This document shows positions 53,021 to 62,735 of a stretch of DNA of 64,000 nt, piece by piece; within the stretch, counting starts at the first letter, position 1; every line of letters begins with the position of its first letter. The position numbers and the translations under genes were made by a program. Under the pieces are notes generated by a model. That model made no database searches and had not been told where the DNA came from. It saw nothing but the letters and a program-made list of their open reading frames with translations. The DNA is taken from NCBI GenBank assembly GCA_937868765.1, contig CALMNL010000007.1:124001-188000 (forward strand). Reading direction: 5' to 3'. This stretch comes from an uncultured Desulfatitalea sp. (lineage in GTDB: Bacteria; Desulfobacterota; Desulfobacteria; Desulfobacterales; Desulfosarcinaceae).

Positions 53021-55762
53021 ATGCAAATCCCTGAAGCCCTCAACTTGAACTATCTCGATGAGCAGTATCAGCGCTACAAGGCCGATCCCGAATCGGTTAG
53101 CCGCGAGTGGCGCGTTTTCTTTTACGGGTTCGACATCGGGCAGCAACAGGGCGCCGTCACCGAAATCCGTGCGCCCCAGCCGGAGTGTGATCCGTCCCAG
53201 GGCCAGGTGGCCGAACTGATCCTGCGCTACCGGCAACTGGGCCACCTGCTGGCCTGCATGGACCCCCTGAGTGCCTGCCCCACCTCCCATCCCCTGCTCG
53301 ACCTGGAGAGCTTCGGCCTGGGGCCCGCGCATCTCCAGCGGATGTACCCCACGCCCCAGTTCGATTTTACCTCCCAGGCCACGCTCCAGGAGATCATCGC
53401 CATTCTCAGGCAGACCTACTGCCGTTCGGTGGGCGTGGAGTATATGCACCTCCAGGACCCCAACGAACGCGCCTGGCTGCAGGCGCGCATGGAGCCGGTA
53501 CGCAATCAGCCGCCCCTTTCCGCTGAGGAACAGCGCCTGGCCTTGGAGAAGCTGACCCAGTCCGCCATGTTCGAACAGTTCCTCAACAAGCGCTACGTGG
53601 CCGTGACACGCTTTTCCCTGGAGGGCGGCGACGGGGTGATCCCCATGCTCGACGCGCTGCTGCGCAGGTTGGCCCGACTGGGAGCCGAAGAGATCATCCT
53701 GGGGATGGCGCACCGCGGCCGGCTCAACGTTCAGGCCAATATCCTCAACCGGCCGGTGGAAGAGATCATCGCCGAATTCGAAAACTGCTACGACAGCAGC
53801 CAGCTGGTGGGCGCCGGCGACGTCAAGTACCACAAGGGCTACCTGGGCGAGGTCGATTTGGGCGCCGACGGCCGGCTCCAGGCCCTGCTGGTCAACAACC
53901 CCAGCCACCTGGAGGCGGTGAGCCCCGTGGTCTGCGGCATCGCCCGGGCGCGCCAGGAGCGGCGCGGCGAGGCCGGCGCGCGCCGGGTCGTTCCGATCCT
54001 GCTGCACGGCGACGCGGCCTTTGCGGGTCAGGGGGTGGTGGCCGAAACACTCAACATGAGCCAGCTCAGGGGCTACAAGACCGGCGGCACGATCCACGTG
54101 GTGATCAATAATCAGATCGGCTACACCACACTGCCCGACGACGCCCGCTCCACCCGCTATGCCACGGATGTGGCCAAGATGCTGATGGTGCCCATCTTCC
54201 ACGTGCACGGCGAGAACCCCGAGGCCCTGGTGCACGTCATCCGCCTGGCCGCCGAATACCGTAACGCCTTTGCCAAGGATGTGGTCGTGGATGTGGTGTG
54301 CTACCGCCGCTTCGGCCACAACGAGGGCGACGAACCCTACTTTACCCAGCCGTTGATGTACGACCGCATCCAGAACCGGCCGTCGCCCCATAAACTCTAC
54401 GCCGAACAGCTGATCGAAGCGGGCGCGGCCACCCCGGCCCAGGTGGCGGCTCTGGAAAAGGCCATGAACGAACGCATGGAGGCAGCCTACGACGAAGTGC
54501 ACAACAGCGCCTGCCCCTTGCCCGAAGTGCGCTTTTTCCAAGGAACCGAAGCCTACTCCGGTCGTTACAGCCACGCGCCCATCGCCACGGCGGTGCCGAA
54601 GAAGCGGCTGTTGGCGTTGTCCCGGCACCTGAACACCTTACCCCAGGGGTTTACCCCCCACTCCAAGATCAAGCTGCTTTTGAACCGCCGCCAGGAGGCC
54701 GTGGAAAAGGGAATCGGTATCGACTGGGGCAATGCCGAAATCCTGGCCTTTGCCAGCCTGCTCGAGGATGGGGTGGCCATCCGCCTGAGCGGCCAGGACA
54801 GCGGCCGGGGGACCTTCAGCCAGCGGCACGTGGTTCTGCATGACCGCAAGCGCGACGAAAGCCATCAGCCGTTGAACCATTTGGGCGACGGCGCGGCGCG
54901 CTTCGATGTCTTCGACAGCCCCTTGTCGGAAGCGGGCGTGATGGGCTTCGAGTACGGCCATGCCCTGGCCCGGCCCGAAGGATTGACGCTGTGGGAAGCC
55001 CAGTTCGGAGACTTCGCCAACAATGCCCAGGGGATCATCGACCTGTTCATCGCCAGCGGCGAGGCCAAATGGGAGCGCCGGTGCGGGTTGGTGCTACTGC
55101 TGCCCCACGGCTGGGAAGGGCTGGGGCCGGAGCACTCCAGCGCCCGTCTGGAGCGATTCCTGCAGCTGTGTGCCGACGACAACCTGCAGGTGTGCGATGT
55201 CACCACCCCGGCCCAGTACTTCCACCTGCTGCGTCGCCAGGCCAAAGCCGCCTACCGCAAACCCCTGGTGGTGATGACGCCCAAGAGCCTGCTGCGCCAC
55301 CCCCGGGCGGTCAGCTCCATGGAGGAGCTGACCGCGGGCGAATTCGCGCCGGTATTGGACGATCCGGTGCGGCCCGAAAAGGCCGTCAAAGTCCTGTGCT
55401 GCAGTGGCAAGGTGTACTACCAGCTGCTGCAACGCCGGGAAGAGCTGGCCACGGCCAAGGCGGCCATCGTGCGCCTGGAGCAATATTACCCCTTCCCCGA
55501 GCAACAGCTGGCCGAGGTCCTGGGCCATTACCCCCAGGCTCAAGAGTGGGCCTGGGTCCAGGAGGCGCCCGAGAACATGGGCGGCTGGCGTTTCGTGCGC
55601 CCGCGCCTGGAAGCCCTGCTCGGAAAGTCCCTGATTTACGTGGGGCGCAAGGCATCTCCCTCGCCGGCCACCGGTTTCCCCGCCATCTACAAAAAGGAGC
55701 AGGCCGCCATCAGCGACCAGGCGGTGGGACCTTACGATGCGGGCAGCGGGGTGGTGGCTTAG
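53021..55762 (+). CDS. sucA: 2-oxoglutarate dehydrogenase E1 component
   Basis: 913 residues, full length. The N-terminus MQIPEALNLNYLDEQYQRYKADP matches the E1o leader that binds E2. Thiamine diphosphate and active-site motifs: GMAHRGRLNVQANIL, HGDAAFAGQGVVAETLNMSQLRGYKTGGTIHVVINNQIGYTT and CYRRFGHNEGDEP. The C-terminal half has EAQFGDFANNAQGIIDLFI. It decarboxylates 2-oxoglutarate in the TCA cycle. Many sulfate reducers use a ferredoxin-dependent enzyme instead, so this NAD-linked complex is notable. sucB follows after 120 bases. Confidence 0.96.
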   Translation: MQIPEALNLNYLDEQYQRYKADPESVSREWRVFFYGFDIGQQQGAVTEIRAPQPECDPSQGQVAELILRYRQLGHLLACMDPLSACPTSHPLLDLESFGLGPAHLQRMYPTPQFDFTSQATLQEIIAILRQTYCRSVGVEYMHLQDPNERAWLQARMEPVRNQPPLSAEEQRLALEKLTQSAMFEQFLNKRYVAVTRFSLEGGDGVIPMLDALLRRLARLGAEEIILGMAHRGRLNVQANILNRPVEEIIAEFENCYDSSQLVGAGDVKYHKGYLGEVDLGADGRLQALLVNNPSHLEAVSPVVCGIARARQERRGEAGARRVVPILLHGDAAFAGQGVVAETLNMSQLRGYKTGGTIHVVINNQIGYTTLPDDARSTRYATDVAKMLMVPIFHVHGENPEALVHVIRLAAEYRNAFAKDVVVDVVCYRRFGHNEGDEPYFTQPLMYDRIQNRPSPHKLYAEQLIEAGAATPAQVAALEKAMNERMEAAYDEVHNSACPLPEVRFFQGTEAYSGRYSHAPIATAVPKKRLLALSRHLNTLPQGFTPHSKIKLLLNRRQEAVEKGIGIDWGNAEILAFASLLEDGVAIRLSGQDSGRGTFSQRHVVLHDRKRDESHQPLNHLGDGAARFDVFDSPLSEAGVMGFEYGHALARPEGLTLWEAQFGDFANNAQGIIDLFIASGEAKWERRCGLVLLLPHGWEGLGPEHSSARLERFLQLCADDNLQVCDVTTPAQYFHLLRRQAKAAYRKPLVVMTPKSLLRHPRAVSSMEELTAGEFAPVLDDPVRPEKAVKVLCCSGKVYYQLLQRREELATAKAAIVRLEQYYPFPEQQLAEVLGHYPQAQEWAWVQEAPENMGGWRFVRPRLEALLGKSLIYVGRKASPSPATGFPAIYKKEQAAISDQAVGPYDAGSGVVA

Positions 55763-55882
55763 CGTGCGCCGTCCCCTGCTATCAGTAGTACCAAAAGGCA
55801 GTAGTCGTGTTGCGTCTGGTTGCTTCCAGCGCGCCTCGCAATTCGAAAAAGAAGTATAAACGTCCCATACACAGGAGAACCG

Positions 55883-57163
55883 ATGGCGACCATCGAAGTC
55901 AAGATCCCCAGCGTGGGGGAATCGGTGCAGGAGGCTGTTCTGGCCGAGTGGTTCAAGCAGAACGGCGACGTGGTGGAAAAGGACGAAGCGCTCTTCGTCA
56001 TCGAGACCGACAAGGTGACCCTGGAGGTGACCGCCGAGGCGGCCGGCATCCTGACGATCCTGGTTGCGGCCGGTGAGACCGTGGCCGTGGGCGCCGTGGT
56101 GGGCCGCATCGAGGTGGGGGCTGAAAAAGCGGCCGCAGCAGCGGCCAAGCCTGCACCCGCAGCGGAACCGTCCAAAGCCGCCGCCCCCCAGGCGCCTGCG
56201 GCCGCTGCGCCGAAGAAGGCTGCGCCACCGGAAGCAAAAGCGCCGGTGCCCGCGCCGCCGGCCGCTCCCTCTGCCGCGCCGGGCCCGTTGTCCCCGGCCG
56301 TGCGCCGCCTGGCGGCCGAAAAGCAGCTCGATCTGCGCCGAGTCCAGGGCACCGGCCCGGGCGGCCGCATCACCAAGGGCGATGTGCTTTTGGCCCTGGA
56401 GCAGGCGCCGGCCGGCGTGCCCGAGCCGTGCGTGGCACCGCCGGAATTGGCTGCCGCCGAAGCGCCGGCCGAAGTGCGCAAGGCCATGTCGCCCATCCGC
56501 AAGCGCATCGCCGCCCGCCTGCTCGAAGCCAAGCAGAACACGGCCATGCTCACCACCTTCAACGACATCGACATGAGCCGGGCCATGGCCATCCGTTCCC
56601 AGTACAAGGATCTCTTCAAGGAGAAGCACGACGTCTCCCTGGGCTTCATGTCGTTCTTCGTCAAGGCCTGCGTGGCGGCGCTGCAGGAGATTCCGGAAGT
56701 CAACGGCTTCGTCGACGGCAGCGACATCGTCTACCACAACTACCAGCACATCGGCGTGGCCGTGGGGTCGCCCAGGGGGCTGGTGGTGCCGGTCATCCGC
56801 CATGCCGAGAAGATGTCCTTCGCCCGGATCGAGCAGGCCATCATCGATTACGTGGCCAAGATCAAGGAAAACCGCCTGGAATTGGCCGACCTGGAGGGCG
56901 GCACCTTCACCATCAGCAATGGCGGGGTCTACGGCTCGCTGCTCAGCACCCCCATCCTCAACACCCCCCAGAGCGGCATCCTGGGCATGCACCGCATCGA
57001 AAAGCGGCCGGTGGTGGTGGATGACCGGATCGAGATCCGTCCCATGATGTATGTGGCCCTGAGCTACGACCACCGCATCGTGGACGGCCGCGGCGCGGTG
57101 ACCTTTCTCAAGCGGGTCAAGGAAATGGTGGAAAACCCCGAACGACTGTTGCTGGAGGTGTAG
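55883..57163 (+). CDS. sucB: 2-oxoglutarate dehydrogenase E2 (dihydrolipoyl succinyltransferase)
   Basis: 426 residues from ATG 55883 with AGGAGA upstream. One lipoyl domain (lysine in VIETDKVTLEVTAEA), an Ala/Pro linker, a peripheral subunit-binding domain (LSPAVRRLAAEKQLDLRRVQGTGPGGRITKGDV) and the catalytic domain ending SYDHRIVDGRGAVTFL with the active His. Single lipoyl domain and order match succinyltransferases. The lpd gene starts two bases after the stop. Confidence 0.95.
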   Translation: MATIEVKIPSVGESVQEAVLAEWFKQNGDVVEKDEALFVIETDKVTLEVTAEAAGILTILVAAGETVAVGAVVGRIEVGAEKAAAAAAKPAPAAEPSKAAAPQAPAAAAPKKAAPPEAKAPVPAPPAAPSAAPGPLSPAVRRLAAEKQLDLRRVQGTGPGGRITKGDVLLALEQAPAGVPEPCVAPPELAAAEAPAEVRKAMSPIRKRIAARLLEAKQNTAMLTTFNDIDMSRAMAIRSQYKDLFKEKHDVSLGFMSFFVKACVAALQEIPEVNGFVDGSDIVYHNYQHIGVAVGSPRGLVVPVIRHAEKMSFARIEQAIIDYVAKIKENRLELADLEGGTFTISNGGVYGSLLSTPILNTPQSGILGMHRIEKRPVVVDDRIEIRPMMYVALSYDHRIVDGRGAVTFLKRVKEMVENPERLLLEV

Positions 57164-57165
57164 CC

Positions 57166-58578
57166 ATGGCAGAGAATCAAGCGTTTGACCTGGTCGTCAT
57201 CGGTGCCGGACCGGGCGGCTACGTGGCCGCCGTGCGCGCCGCCCAATTGGGACTCAAGACTGCCTGCGTGGAAATAGAACCACGCCTGGGCGGCGTTTGC
57301 CTGAACAAGGGGTGCATTCCCAGCAAGGCCCTGCTCGACTCCAGCGAATACTACCACCTGGCGGCCCACGACCTGGCGGCCCACGGGGTCAAGATCGGCA
57401 AGGTGGGCCTCGATCTTAAGACCATGATGGCCCGCAAGGAGCAGGTGGTGGCCGACCTGACCACCAACGTGCGCAAGCTGCTGGAAGGTCATAAAGTTAC
57501 GATCATCCAGGGCCGGGCGCGGGTGGCCGGCCCGGGCCGGGTGATGGTGGCCGGCGAGGGCAAAGAGGCGCAGGAGATCGCCACGCGCAACATCCTCCTC
57601 GCCACCGGCAGCACGCCCATCGCCCTGCCGGGCATGGCTTTCGACGGCGATCGCATCGTCACCTCCACCGAAGCCTTGTGCTTCGAAGAGGTGCCCAAAC
57701 ACCTGGGCATCGTGGGCGGCGGCTACATCGGCCTGGAACTGGGTTCGGTGTGGCTGCGCCTGGGGGCCAAGGTGACGGTCATCGAAATGCTGCCCAAGAT
57801 CGGCACCGGCCTGGACAGCCAGGTGGCGCGCACCCTGGACCGCATCCTCAAGAAGCAGGGGCTGGTCCTGCGCCTCGACACCCGCGTGGTCGAAGCCGTG
57901 AACAGCGGCCGTAACGTGAAAGTCACCGTGCAGAAAGAAGAACAGCGCGAAACCCTGGTGTTCGACAAGCTGCTGGTCTCGGTGGGCCGTCGGCCCCTGA
58001 CCGCCGGCCTGGGTCTGGAAGAGCTGGGAGTAAAACTCGACCCCAGAAACGGCCAGGTGCTGGTGGACGAGTCGTACCAGACCAACGTGCCGGGCATCTT
58101 CGCCATCGGCGACCTCGTCGCCGGGCCCATGCTGGCCCACAAAGCCTCGGCCGAAGGCATCGCCGCCGTGGAGACCATGGCCGGCCGCCACGGCGAAGTC
58201 AATTACGACGCCATCCCTTCGGTGATCTACACCTGGCCCGAAGTGGCCAGCGTGGGGCTCACCGAGCAGCAGGTGCGCGAACGGGAGATTCCCCACTGCG
58301 TGGGCACCTATCCCTTCACCGGCGCGGGCCGGGCGCGCTGCATGGGCGAGACCGACGGCTTCGTCAAGCTCATCGCCCATGCCAAGACCGACCGCATTCT
58401 GGGTGTGCACATCATCGGGCCGCGGGCCGCCGACATGATCGCCGAGTGCGTGCTGGCCATGGAGTTCGGTGCCAGCTCGGAAGATATCGCCCGCACGGTG
58501 CACGGCCATCCCACCTTCGCCGAAGCGTTGCAGGAGGCGGCCATGGCGGTGCGCAAGTGCGCGATCTATGGATCATAG
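57166..58578 (+). CDS. lpd: Dihydrolipoyl dehydrogenase
   Basis: 470 residues. FAD motif VVIGAGPGGYVAAVRAAQLG, redox disulfide GGVCLNKGCIPSK, NAD motif LGIVGGGYIGLELGSVWLRLG, and the C-terminal interface His-Glu in HGHPTFAEALQEA. Serves as E3 for 2-oxoglutarate dehydrogenase and probably as L protein for the glycine cleavage system in this window. The stop codon lies inside the first unit of a tandem repeat. Confidence 0.96.
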   Translation: MAENQAFDLVVIGAGPGGYVAAVRAAQLGLKTACVEIEPRLGGVCLNKGCIPSKALLDSSEYYHLAAHDLAAHGVKIGKVGLDLKTMMARKEQVVADLTTNVRKLLEGHKVTIIQGRARVAGPGRVMVAGEGKEAQEIATRNILLATGSTPIALPGMAFDGDRIVTSTEALCFEEVPKHLGIVGGGYIGLELGSVWLRLGAKVTVIEMLPKIGTGLDSQVARTLDRILKKQGLVLRLDTRVVEAVNSGRNVKVTVQKEEQRETLVFDKLLVSVGRRPLTAGLGLEELGVKLDPRNGQVLVDESYQTNVPGIFAIGDLVAGPMLAHKASAEGIAAVETMAGRHGEVNYDAIPSVIYTWPEVASVGLTEQQVREREIPHCVGTYPFTGAGRARCMGETDGFVKLIAHAKTDRILGVHIIGPRAADMIAECVLAMEFGASSEDIARTVHGHPTFAEALQEAAMAVRKCAIYGS

Positions 58579-58634
58579 CCGGTGGGGATCATAGCCGGTG
58601 GGGATCATAGCCGGTGGGGATCATAGCCGGTGGC
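58571..58634. repeat. Four tandem copies of a 16-bp unit at the lpd stop
   Basis: GATCATAGCCGGTGGG repeats at 58571, 58587, 58603 and 58619 (last base of the fourth copy differs). The first copy provides the lpd stop TAG. Because the unit is not a multiple of three, each copy would read in a new frame. Likely slipped-strand expansion. Confidence 0.9.
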
Positions 58635-58695
58635 AGTCGGCCGGCGATTCTAATTTGAGCGCAAATTGAAGCTGAACGGACTGGAGGAGCGTATT

Positions 58696-60141
58696 TTGGA
58701 GAAGAGTTCTGCGCGGGCGCTGCATGCTATTTTCAACCCCCGCGCCATCGCCGTCATCGGCGCCTCGGATGTGCCTGGCAAGTGGGGCCACCGCATGATC
58801 GACCGGCCCGTGAAGACCGGATTCCCGGGGCCCATCTATCCCATAAACCCCAACAAGCAAGAGATCCTGGGGCTCAAGGCCTATCCCCGCGTGGGGGCCG
58901 TGCCCGGCGACATCGACCTGGCCGTTGTCACCACGCCCACCGAGACCGTGCCCGGCGTGCTCAAAGAGTGCATCGCCAAGGGCATCCCGGGCGCGGTGGT
59001 GATCAGCGCCGGATTCGCCGAAACCGGTGAGCGGGGCCGCCAATTGCAGGAAGAGGCGGCGGCCGTGGCCAAGGCCGGCGGCATCCGCCTGGTGGGGCCC
59101 AACTGCATGGGCATCTTCAGCGCCGGCGGGCGCTTGAGCCTCTGTTTTCCCCAGGCCCCCAAGAGCGGCAGCATCGCCTTCATCTCCCAGAGTGGAACCT
59201 TCGGTGTCTCCATTGCCCAGGTAGCTGCCGATCAGGGGTACGGCCTGAGCAAATTCGTCAGCATCGGCAACCAGGCCGACCTGGGGGTGGCCGACTATGT
59301 CGAATACCTGGCCGACGATCCCGAGACCAACGTCATCGCGCTTTACGTGGAAGGCTTCAAGGACGGCCAACGCTTCTTCGACGTGGCCCGCCGGGTGGTG
59401 AAGAAAAAGCCCATCGTGGTCTACAAGGCCGGCCGGTCCGAAGCCGCCGAGCGTGCCGCCATGTCCCACACCGCTTCGGTGGCCGGCTCGGCGGTGGTCT
59501 TCGACAGCATCTGCCGCCAGATCGGCCTGCTCCAGGTGCACGAGTCCTTCCATCTCTTCGAAATGGCCCAGGCCCTGGCCGGGCTGCCGGTACCCAAAGG
59601 CAACCGGGTGGCCATCCTGGGCAGCGGCGGCCAGGGCGTGGTGGGCACCGACGCCTGCGTGGCCCTGGGCATCGAGCTGCCGCCGCTGGATGCCGAAACC
59701 AGCGCCGCCATCAACGCCCTGCTGCCGCCCCATGCCCCGCCGGCACGCAACCCCGTGGATTTTGCCGGCGCCACACGTACGGCCCTGCAGGAGGCGGAGA
59801 TCATCGAGCAGTTTCTCAGGCTGGACTACATCGACGGCGTAATCAGTAACGTGCCGGTCAGCCCCCAGCTCTTCGAGCCCAACCTGAAGATCGACCGCCA
59901 CGCCAAGGAGATGCCCGAACGGGTGCGGGTGGCCGTGGCCGGCGGGCAACGGTATGCGGCGCTGCCCAAGCAATACGGCAAGCCGGTGGTCTGCCTGCGC
60001 TTCACCAACCTGGAGAACGACATCATGGAAGAGATCCTGGGCGAGGGGGGCATTCCGGTCTACAGTTCGCCGGAGCAGTGCGCGCGGGCCATGTATGCGC
60101 TGGTTCATTATGGAAAAGTGCAGCGAAGCAATAGCATTTGA
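58696..60141 (+). CDS. ADP-forming acyl-CoA synthetase, alpha-type subunit
   Basis: About 481 residues from TTG 58696, chosen because GGAGGAG lies six bases upstream; a TTG at 58666 is the alternative. CoA-binding domain (PRAIAVIGASDVPGKWGHRM, PINPNKQEILGLKAYPRVGAV) and succinyl-CoA ligase-like domains (FISQSGTFGVSIAQVAADQGYG, SIGNQADLG). The catalytic phospho-His is in AAMSHTASVAGS. The ATP-grasp beta part is absent and no adjacent beta gene is seen. It would conserve energy from an acyl-CoA as ATP if a partner exists. Beside sucAB-lpd, succinyl-CoA is one candidate. Confidence 0.87.
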   Translation: MEKSSARALHAIFNPRAIAVIGASDVPGKWGHRMIDRPVKTGFPGPIYPINPNKQEILGLKAYPRVGAVPGDIDLAVVTTPTETVPGVLKECIAKGIPGAVVISAGFAETGERGRQLQEEAAAVAKAGGIRLVGPNCMGIFSAGGRLSLCFPQAPKSGSIAFISQSGTFGVSIAQVAADQGYGLSKFVSIGNQADLGVADYVEYLADDPETNVIALYVEGFKDGQRFFDVARRVVKKKPIVVYKAGRSEAAERAAMSHTASVAGSAVVFDSICRQIGLLQVHESFHLFEMAQALAGLPVPKGNRVAILGSGGQGVVGTDACVALGIELPPLDAETSAAINALLPPHAPPARNPVDFAGATRTALQEAEIIEQFLRLDYIDGVISNVPVSPQLFEPNLKIDRHAKEMPERVRVAVAGGQRYAALPKQYGKPVVCLRFTNLENDIMEEILGEGGIPVYSSPEQCARAMYALVHYGKVQRSNSI

Positions 60142-60228
60142 GTTTATAAACGTGTTGTGTTGTGTGCGTTCCCACGGTCCGGCACGGGAACATTTTGAGG
60201 TTCATTTCATTCGAACGGAGGAGTTATC

Positions 60229-61038
60229 ATGAGCGGTCGGTTGGAAGGTAAAGTAGCCATCATCACGGGCGGCACCAGCGGCATCGGCGCGGCTACGGCG
60301 GAAGTTTTCAACAACGAGGGCGCCAAGGTGATCATCGCCGGGCGTTCCGAGGAAAAAGGCGCCAAACTGGCCCAGCGCCTGGGACCCAACGTGCTCTACC
60401 AGCGCGCCGACGTCACTCGGGAAGCGGACATCAAGGCCCTGGTGGACCTGGCCATGGGCAAGTTCGGCAAGCTGGACTGCATGTTCAACAACGCCGGCGG
60501 CCCGGACCGCGGCACCCTGGATACCGTCACCCCCGACGATTTCAATTACAGCATGAACCTGCTGCTGGGCAGCGTGGTCTTCGGCATCAAGCACGCTGCG
60601 GCCGTGATGAAGCCCCAGGGCTCGGGCTGCATCATCAACAACGCCAGCATCGCCGCCATCCGCTCCAACCAGGGCGGTTATCTCTACAGCGCGGCCAAGG
60701 CCGGGGTGCAGCACATCACCAAGATCGCCGGCGTGCAGCTCGGTCCCTTCGGCATCCGAGTCAACTCCATCGCCCCGGGCGCCATCGCCACGCCTATCTT
60801 CTGGGGCGGCTCGGAAAAGGCCAATACCCTGGATGACGCGGCCAACCAGCGCAAGATGGAAAAGCTGCTGCGCAGCCTATCCAATGCCACGCCGCTGCCC
60901 CGTCCCGGCTACGACAAGGACATCGCCTACGCGGCGCTCTTTTTGGCCAGCGACGAAGGCAGCTTCGTCAACTGCCACGACCTGGTGGTGGACGGCGGAC
61001 GCACGGCCCTGTTCCACGAGAAACCGCAGCAGAAGTAA
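60229..61038 (+). CDS. Short-chain dehydrogenase/reductase
   Basis: 269 residues. Cofactor motif TGGTSGIG, NNAG at ~88-91, catalytic Ser in NNASIAAI and YSAAK, plus IRVNSIAPGAIATPIF. GGAGG precedes ATG 60229. Substrate unknown. It ends at a strong terminator, so it is probably transcribed alone or with the upstream synthetase. Confidence 0.92.
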   Translation: MSGRLEGKVAIITGGTSGIGAATAEVFNNEGAKVIIAGRSEEKGAKLAQRLGPNVLYQRADVTREADIKALVDLAMGKFGKLDCMFNNAGGPDRGTLDTVTPDDFNYSMNLLLGSVVFGIKHAAAVMKPQGSGCIINNASIAAIRSNQGGYLYSAAKAGVQHITKIAGVQLGPFGIRVNSIAPGAIATPIFWGGSEKANTLDDAANQRKMEKLLRSLSNATPLPRPGYDKDIAYAALFLASDEGSFVNCHDLVVDGGRTALFHEKPQQK

Positions 61039-61047
61039 TATCGGTGT

Positions 61048-61084
61048 CCGTGCCCGTTCCGGCGGACGGGCACGGGCGTTTTTG
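61048..61084 (+). terminator. Strong rho-independent terminator after the SDR gene
   Basis: CCGTGCCCGT (61048-61057) pairs with ACGGGCACGG (61066-61075), then GCGTTTTTG. The T-run lies 14 bases before the next start codon. Confidence 0.85.
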
Positions 61085-61097
61085 AGCGGAGGCGGTC

Positions 61098-62522
61098 ATG
61101 CAGCGCAACCTCAAGTTCGCCATCTTCGGGTGTTCGGTTTTCCTCGCCTTGTTCATCGCGGCCGTGGGCTGGTACGGCGTCAAGGCCACGCCCGTGGGCT
61201 CCGGCTACACTGCAAAGTACTTGTGTTCCAACGTGTTCGTCTCCGGGCGCGATCCCGAGCCGGTCTTCCGGGAAGAGATCGTGCCGATCAATCCTTTGGC
61301 CCGCTTCATCGATTACCGCATCGATCGTGACCAGCAGGCGGTCACGGCCGATGCCTACGGCGGCCTTTTCGCCCGCACGGCCATCTATCGCGAGGGGTAC
61401 GGCTGCACCCTGGTAATCGGTATTGGTGCCGACGAACTACGCGCCCAGCAGCTGATTCCGCCTGAGCGGCTTCAGACCAAGGCCATGCCGGACGAAACGC
61501 TCGCCTGGCCCGAGGGCGATCAGGGGCCGGTGGATCCGGCCGGTCTGGGCATCGATGGAGCCAAGCTGAACCAGGCGCTGGACGCGGCTTTCAGCGAACC
61601 CGACCCCAAACTGCGGCGCAACACCCATGCGGTGGTGGTGGCGTTCGACGGCCGGCTGGTGGCCGAACGGTATGCCGAAGGTTTTACCAAGGATATGCCG
61701 TTGCTGGGCTGGTCCATGGCCAAAAGCGTGACCAATGCCCTGGTGGGCATTCTGGTGCGACAGGGCCGTCTGGACCTTTCGCGACCGGCGCCGGTGCCCG
61801 AATGGCAGCGGGCCGACGATCCGCGCCACGCCATCACCATCGACCCGTTGCTGCGCATGAGCAGCGGGTTGGCTTTCAAGGAGATCTACGCGCCGCTGCA
61901 CGATGCCCCCAACATGCTTTACGGCAGCGCCGATTTTGCAGCCTTTGCCGCGGCCAAACCCCTGGAAGGGCCGCCCGACAGCCGCTGGAATTACTCCAGC
62001 GGCACGGCCAACATCCTGGCCCGCATCGTGCGCCGCGCGGCGGAGCGGAGCGGACCGGAATACTATCGATTTTTGTACGCCGAGTTGTTCGACCCCCTCG
62101 GCCTGCGCAAAGCCGTCTTCGAGCCCGACCCCTCCGGCACTTTCGTGGGCTCTTCCTATTTCTTCGCCACGACCCGCGACTGGGCCCGCTTCGGCCAGCT
62201 CTACCTCCAGGACGGCGTCTGGCAGGGCCAGCGCATCCTGCCCGAAGGCTGGGTGCAATACAGCACCACTCCCACCGGCGGCGTCCCCAAGCGGCAGTAC
62301 GGCGCCCTTTTCTGGCTCAATGCCGGTTCCCTCGACAACCCCGCCGATCGCCGCTGGCCCGACGCCCCCACCGATGCCTTCGCGGCCCTGGGCTTCCAGG
62401 AGCAGATGGTGATTGTCATCCCCTCCCGCAAGGCCGTGCTGGTGCGCCTGGGCGCCTCCGCCCCCCGGGAGGCCTGGAGCACCAACGACTTCATCCGCGA
62501 CGTGCTGGCGGCGCTGCCGTGA
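61098..62522 (+). CDS. Membrane-anchored serine hydrolase (beta-lactamase class C family)
   Basis: 474 residues. One N-terminal helix (FGCSVFLALFIAAVGWYGV) then an exported domain. The nucleophile motif is WSMAKSVTNALVG (S-x-x-K), the second catalytic Tyr is in WNYSSGTANILARIV, and the last region reads ALGFQEQMVIVIPSRKAVLVRLG. Family members include esterases and D-Ala-D-Ala-acting enzymes; the class is broad, so resistance should not be assumed. GGAGG lies just upstream of the start. Confidence 0.9.
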   Translation: MQRNLKFAIFGCSVFLALFIAAVGWYGVKATPVGSGYTAKYLCSNVFVSGRDPEPVFREEIVPINPLARFIDYRIDRDQQAVTADAYGGLFARTAIYREGYGCTLVIGIGADELRAQQLIPPERLQTKAMPDETLAWPEGDQGPVDPAGLGIDGAKLNQALDAAFSEPDPKLRRNTHAVVVAFDGRLVAERYAEGFTKDMPLLGWSMAKSVTNALVGILVRQGRLDLSRPAPVPEWQRADDPRHAITIDPLLRMSSGLAFKEIYAPLHDAPNMLYGSADFAAFAAAKPLEGPPDSRWNYSSGTANILARIVRRAAERSGPEYYRFLYAELFDPLGLRKAVFEPDPSGTFVGSSYFFATTRDWARFGQLYLQDGVWQGQRILPEGWVQYSTTPTGGVPKRQYGALFWLNAGSLDNPADRRWPDAPTDAFAALGFQEQMVIVIPSRKAVLVRLGASAPREAWSTNDFIRDVLAALP

Positions 62523-62735
62523 ACTTGGGCAAGGGAGGCATGCCACTTCGAACGGCGTCCAGGTTGTCGCATGGAATCACCTCTGCCCGGCCGCTATCAT
62601 CTGCGCCAAGCGCCACCACGTGCGCCATTCGGTGAAAAAATACTGACGAGATTCCATAGGTTGCAACAAAAAAAATGGCCAATCCGTCAGTTACTGCGCT
62701 ATAGGTCGGAAAACCCCATGGTGGAAGGAGCTGGG

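Noticed and set aside
58571-58634. The tandem repeat as a CRISPR array
   Set aside because: Units are adjacent with no spacers, and no cas genes are in the window.
61098-62522. The serine hydrolase as a beta-lactamase resistance gene
   Set aside because: The motifs fit the broad class C/esterase family; a bare SxxK and Tyr motif does not show antibiotic hydrolysis.
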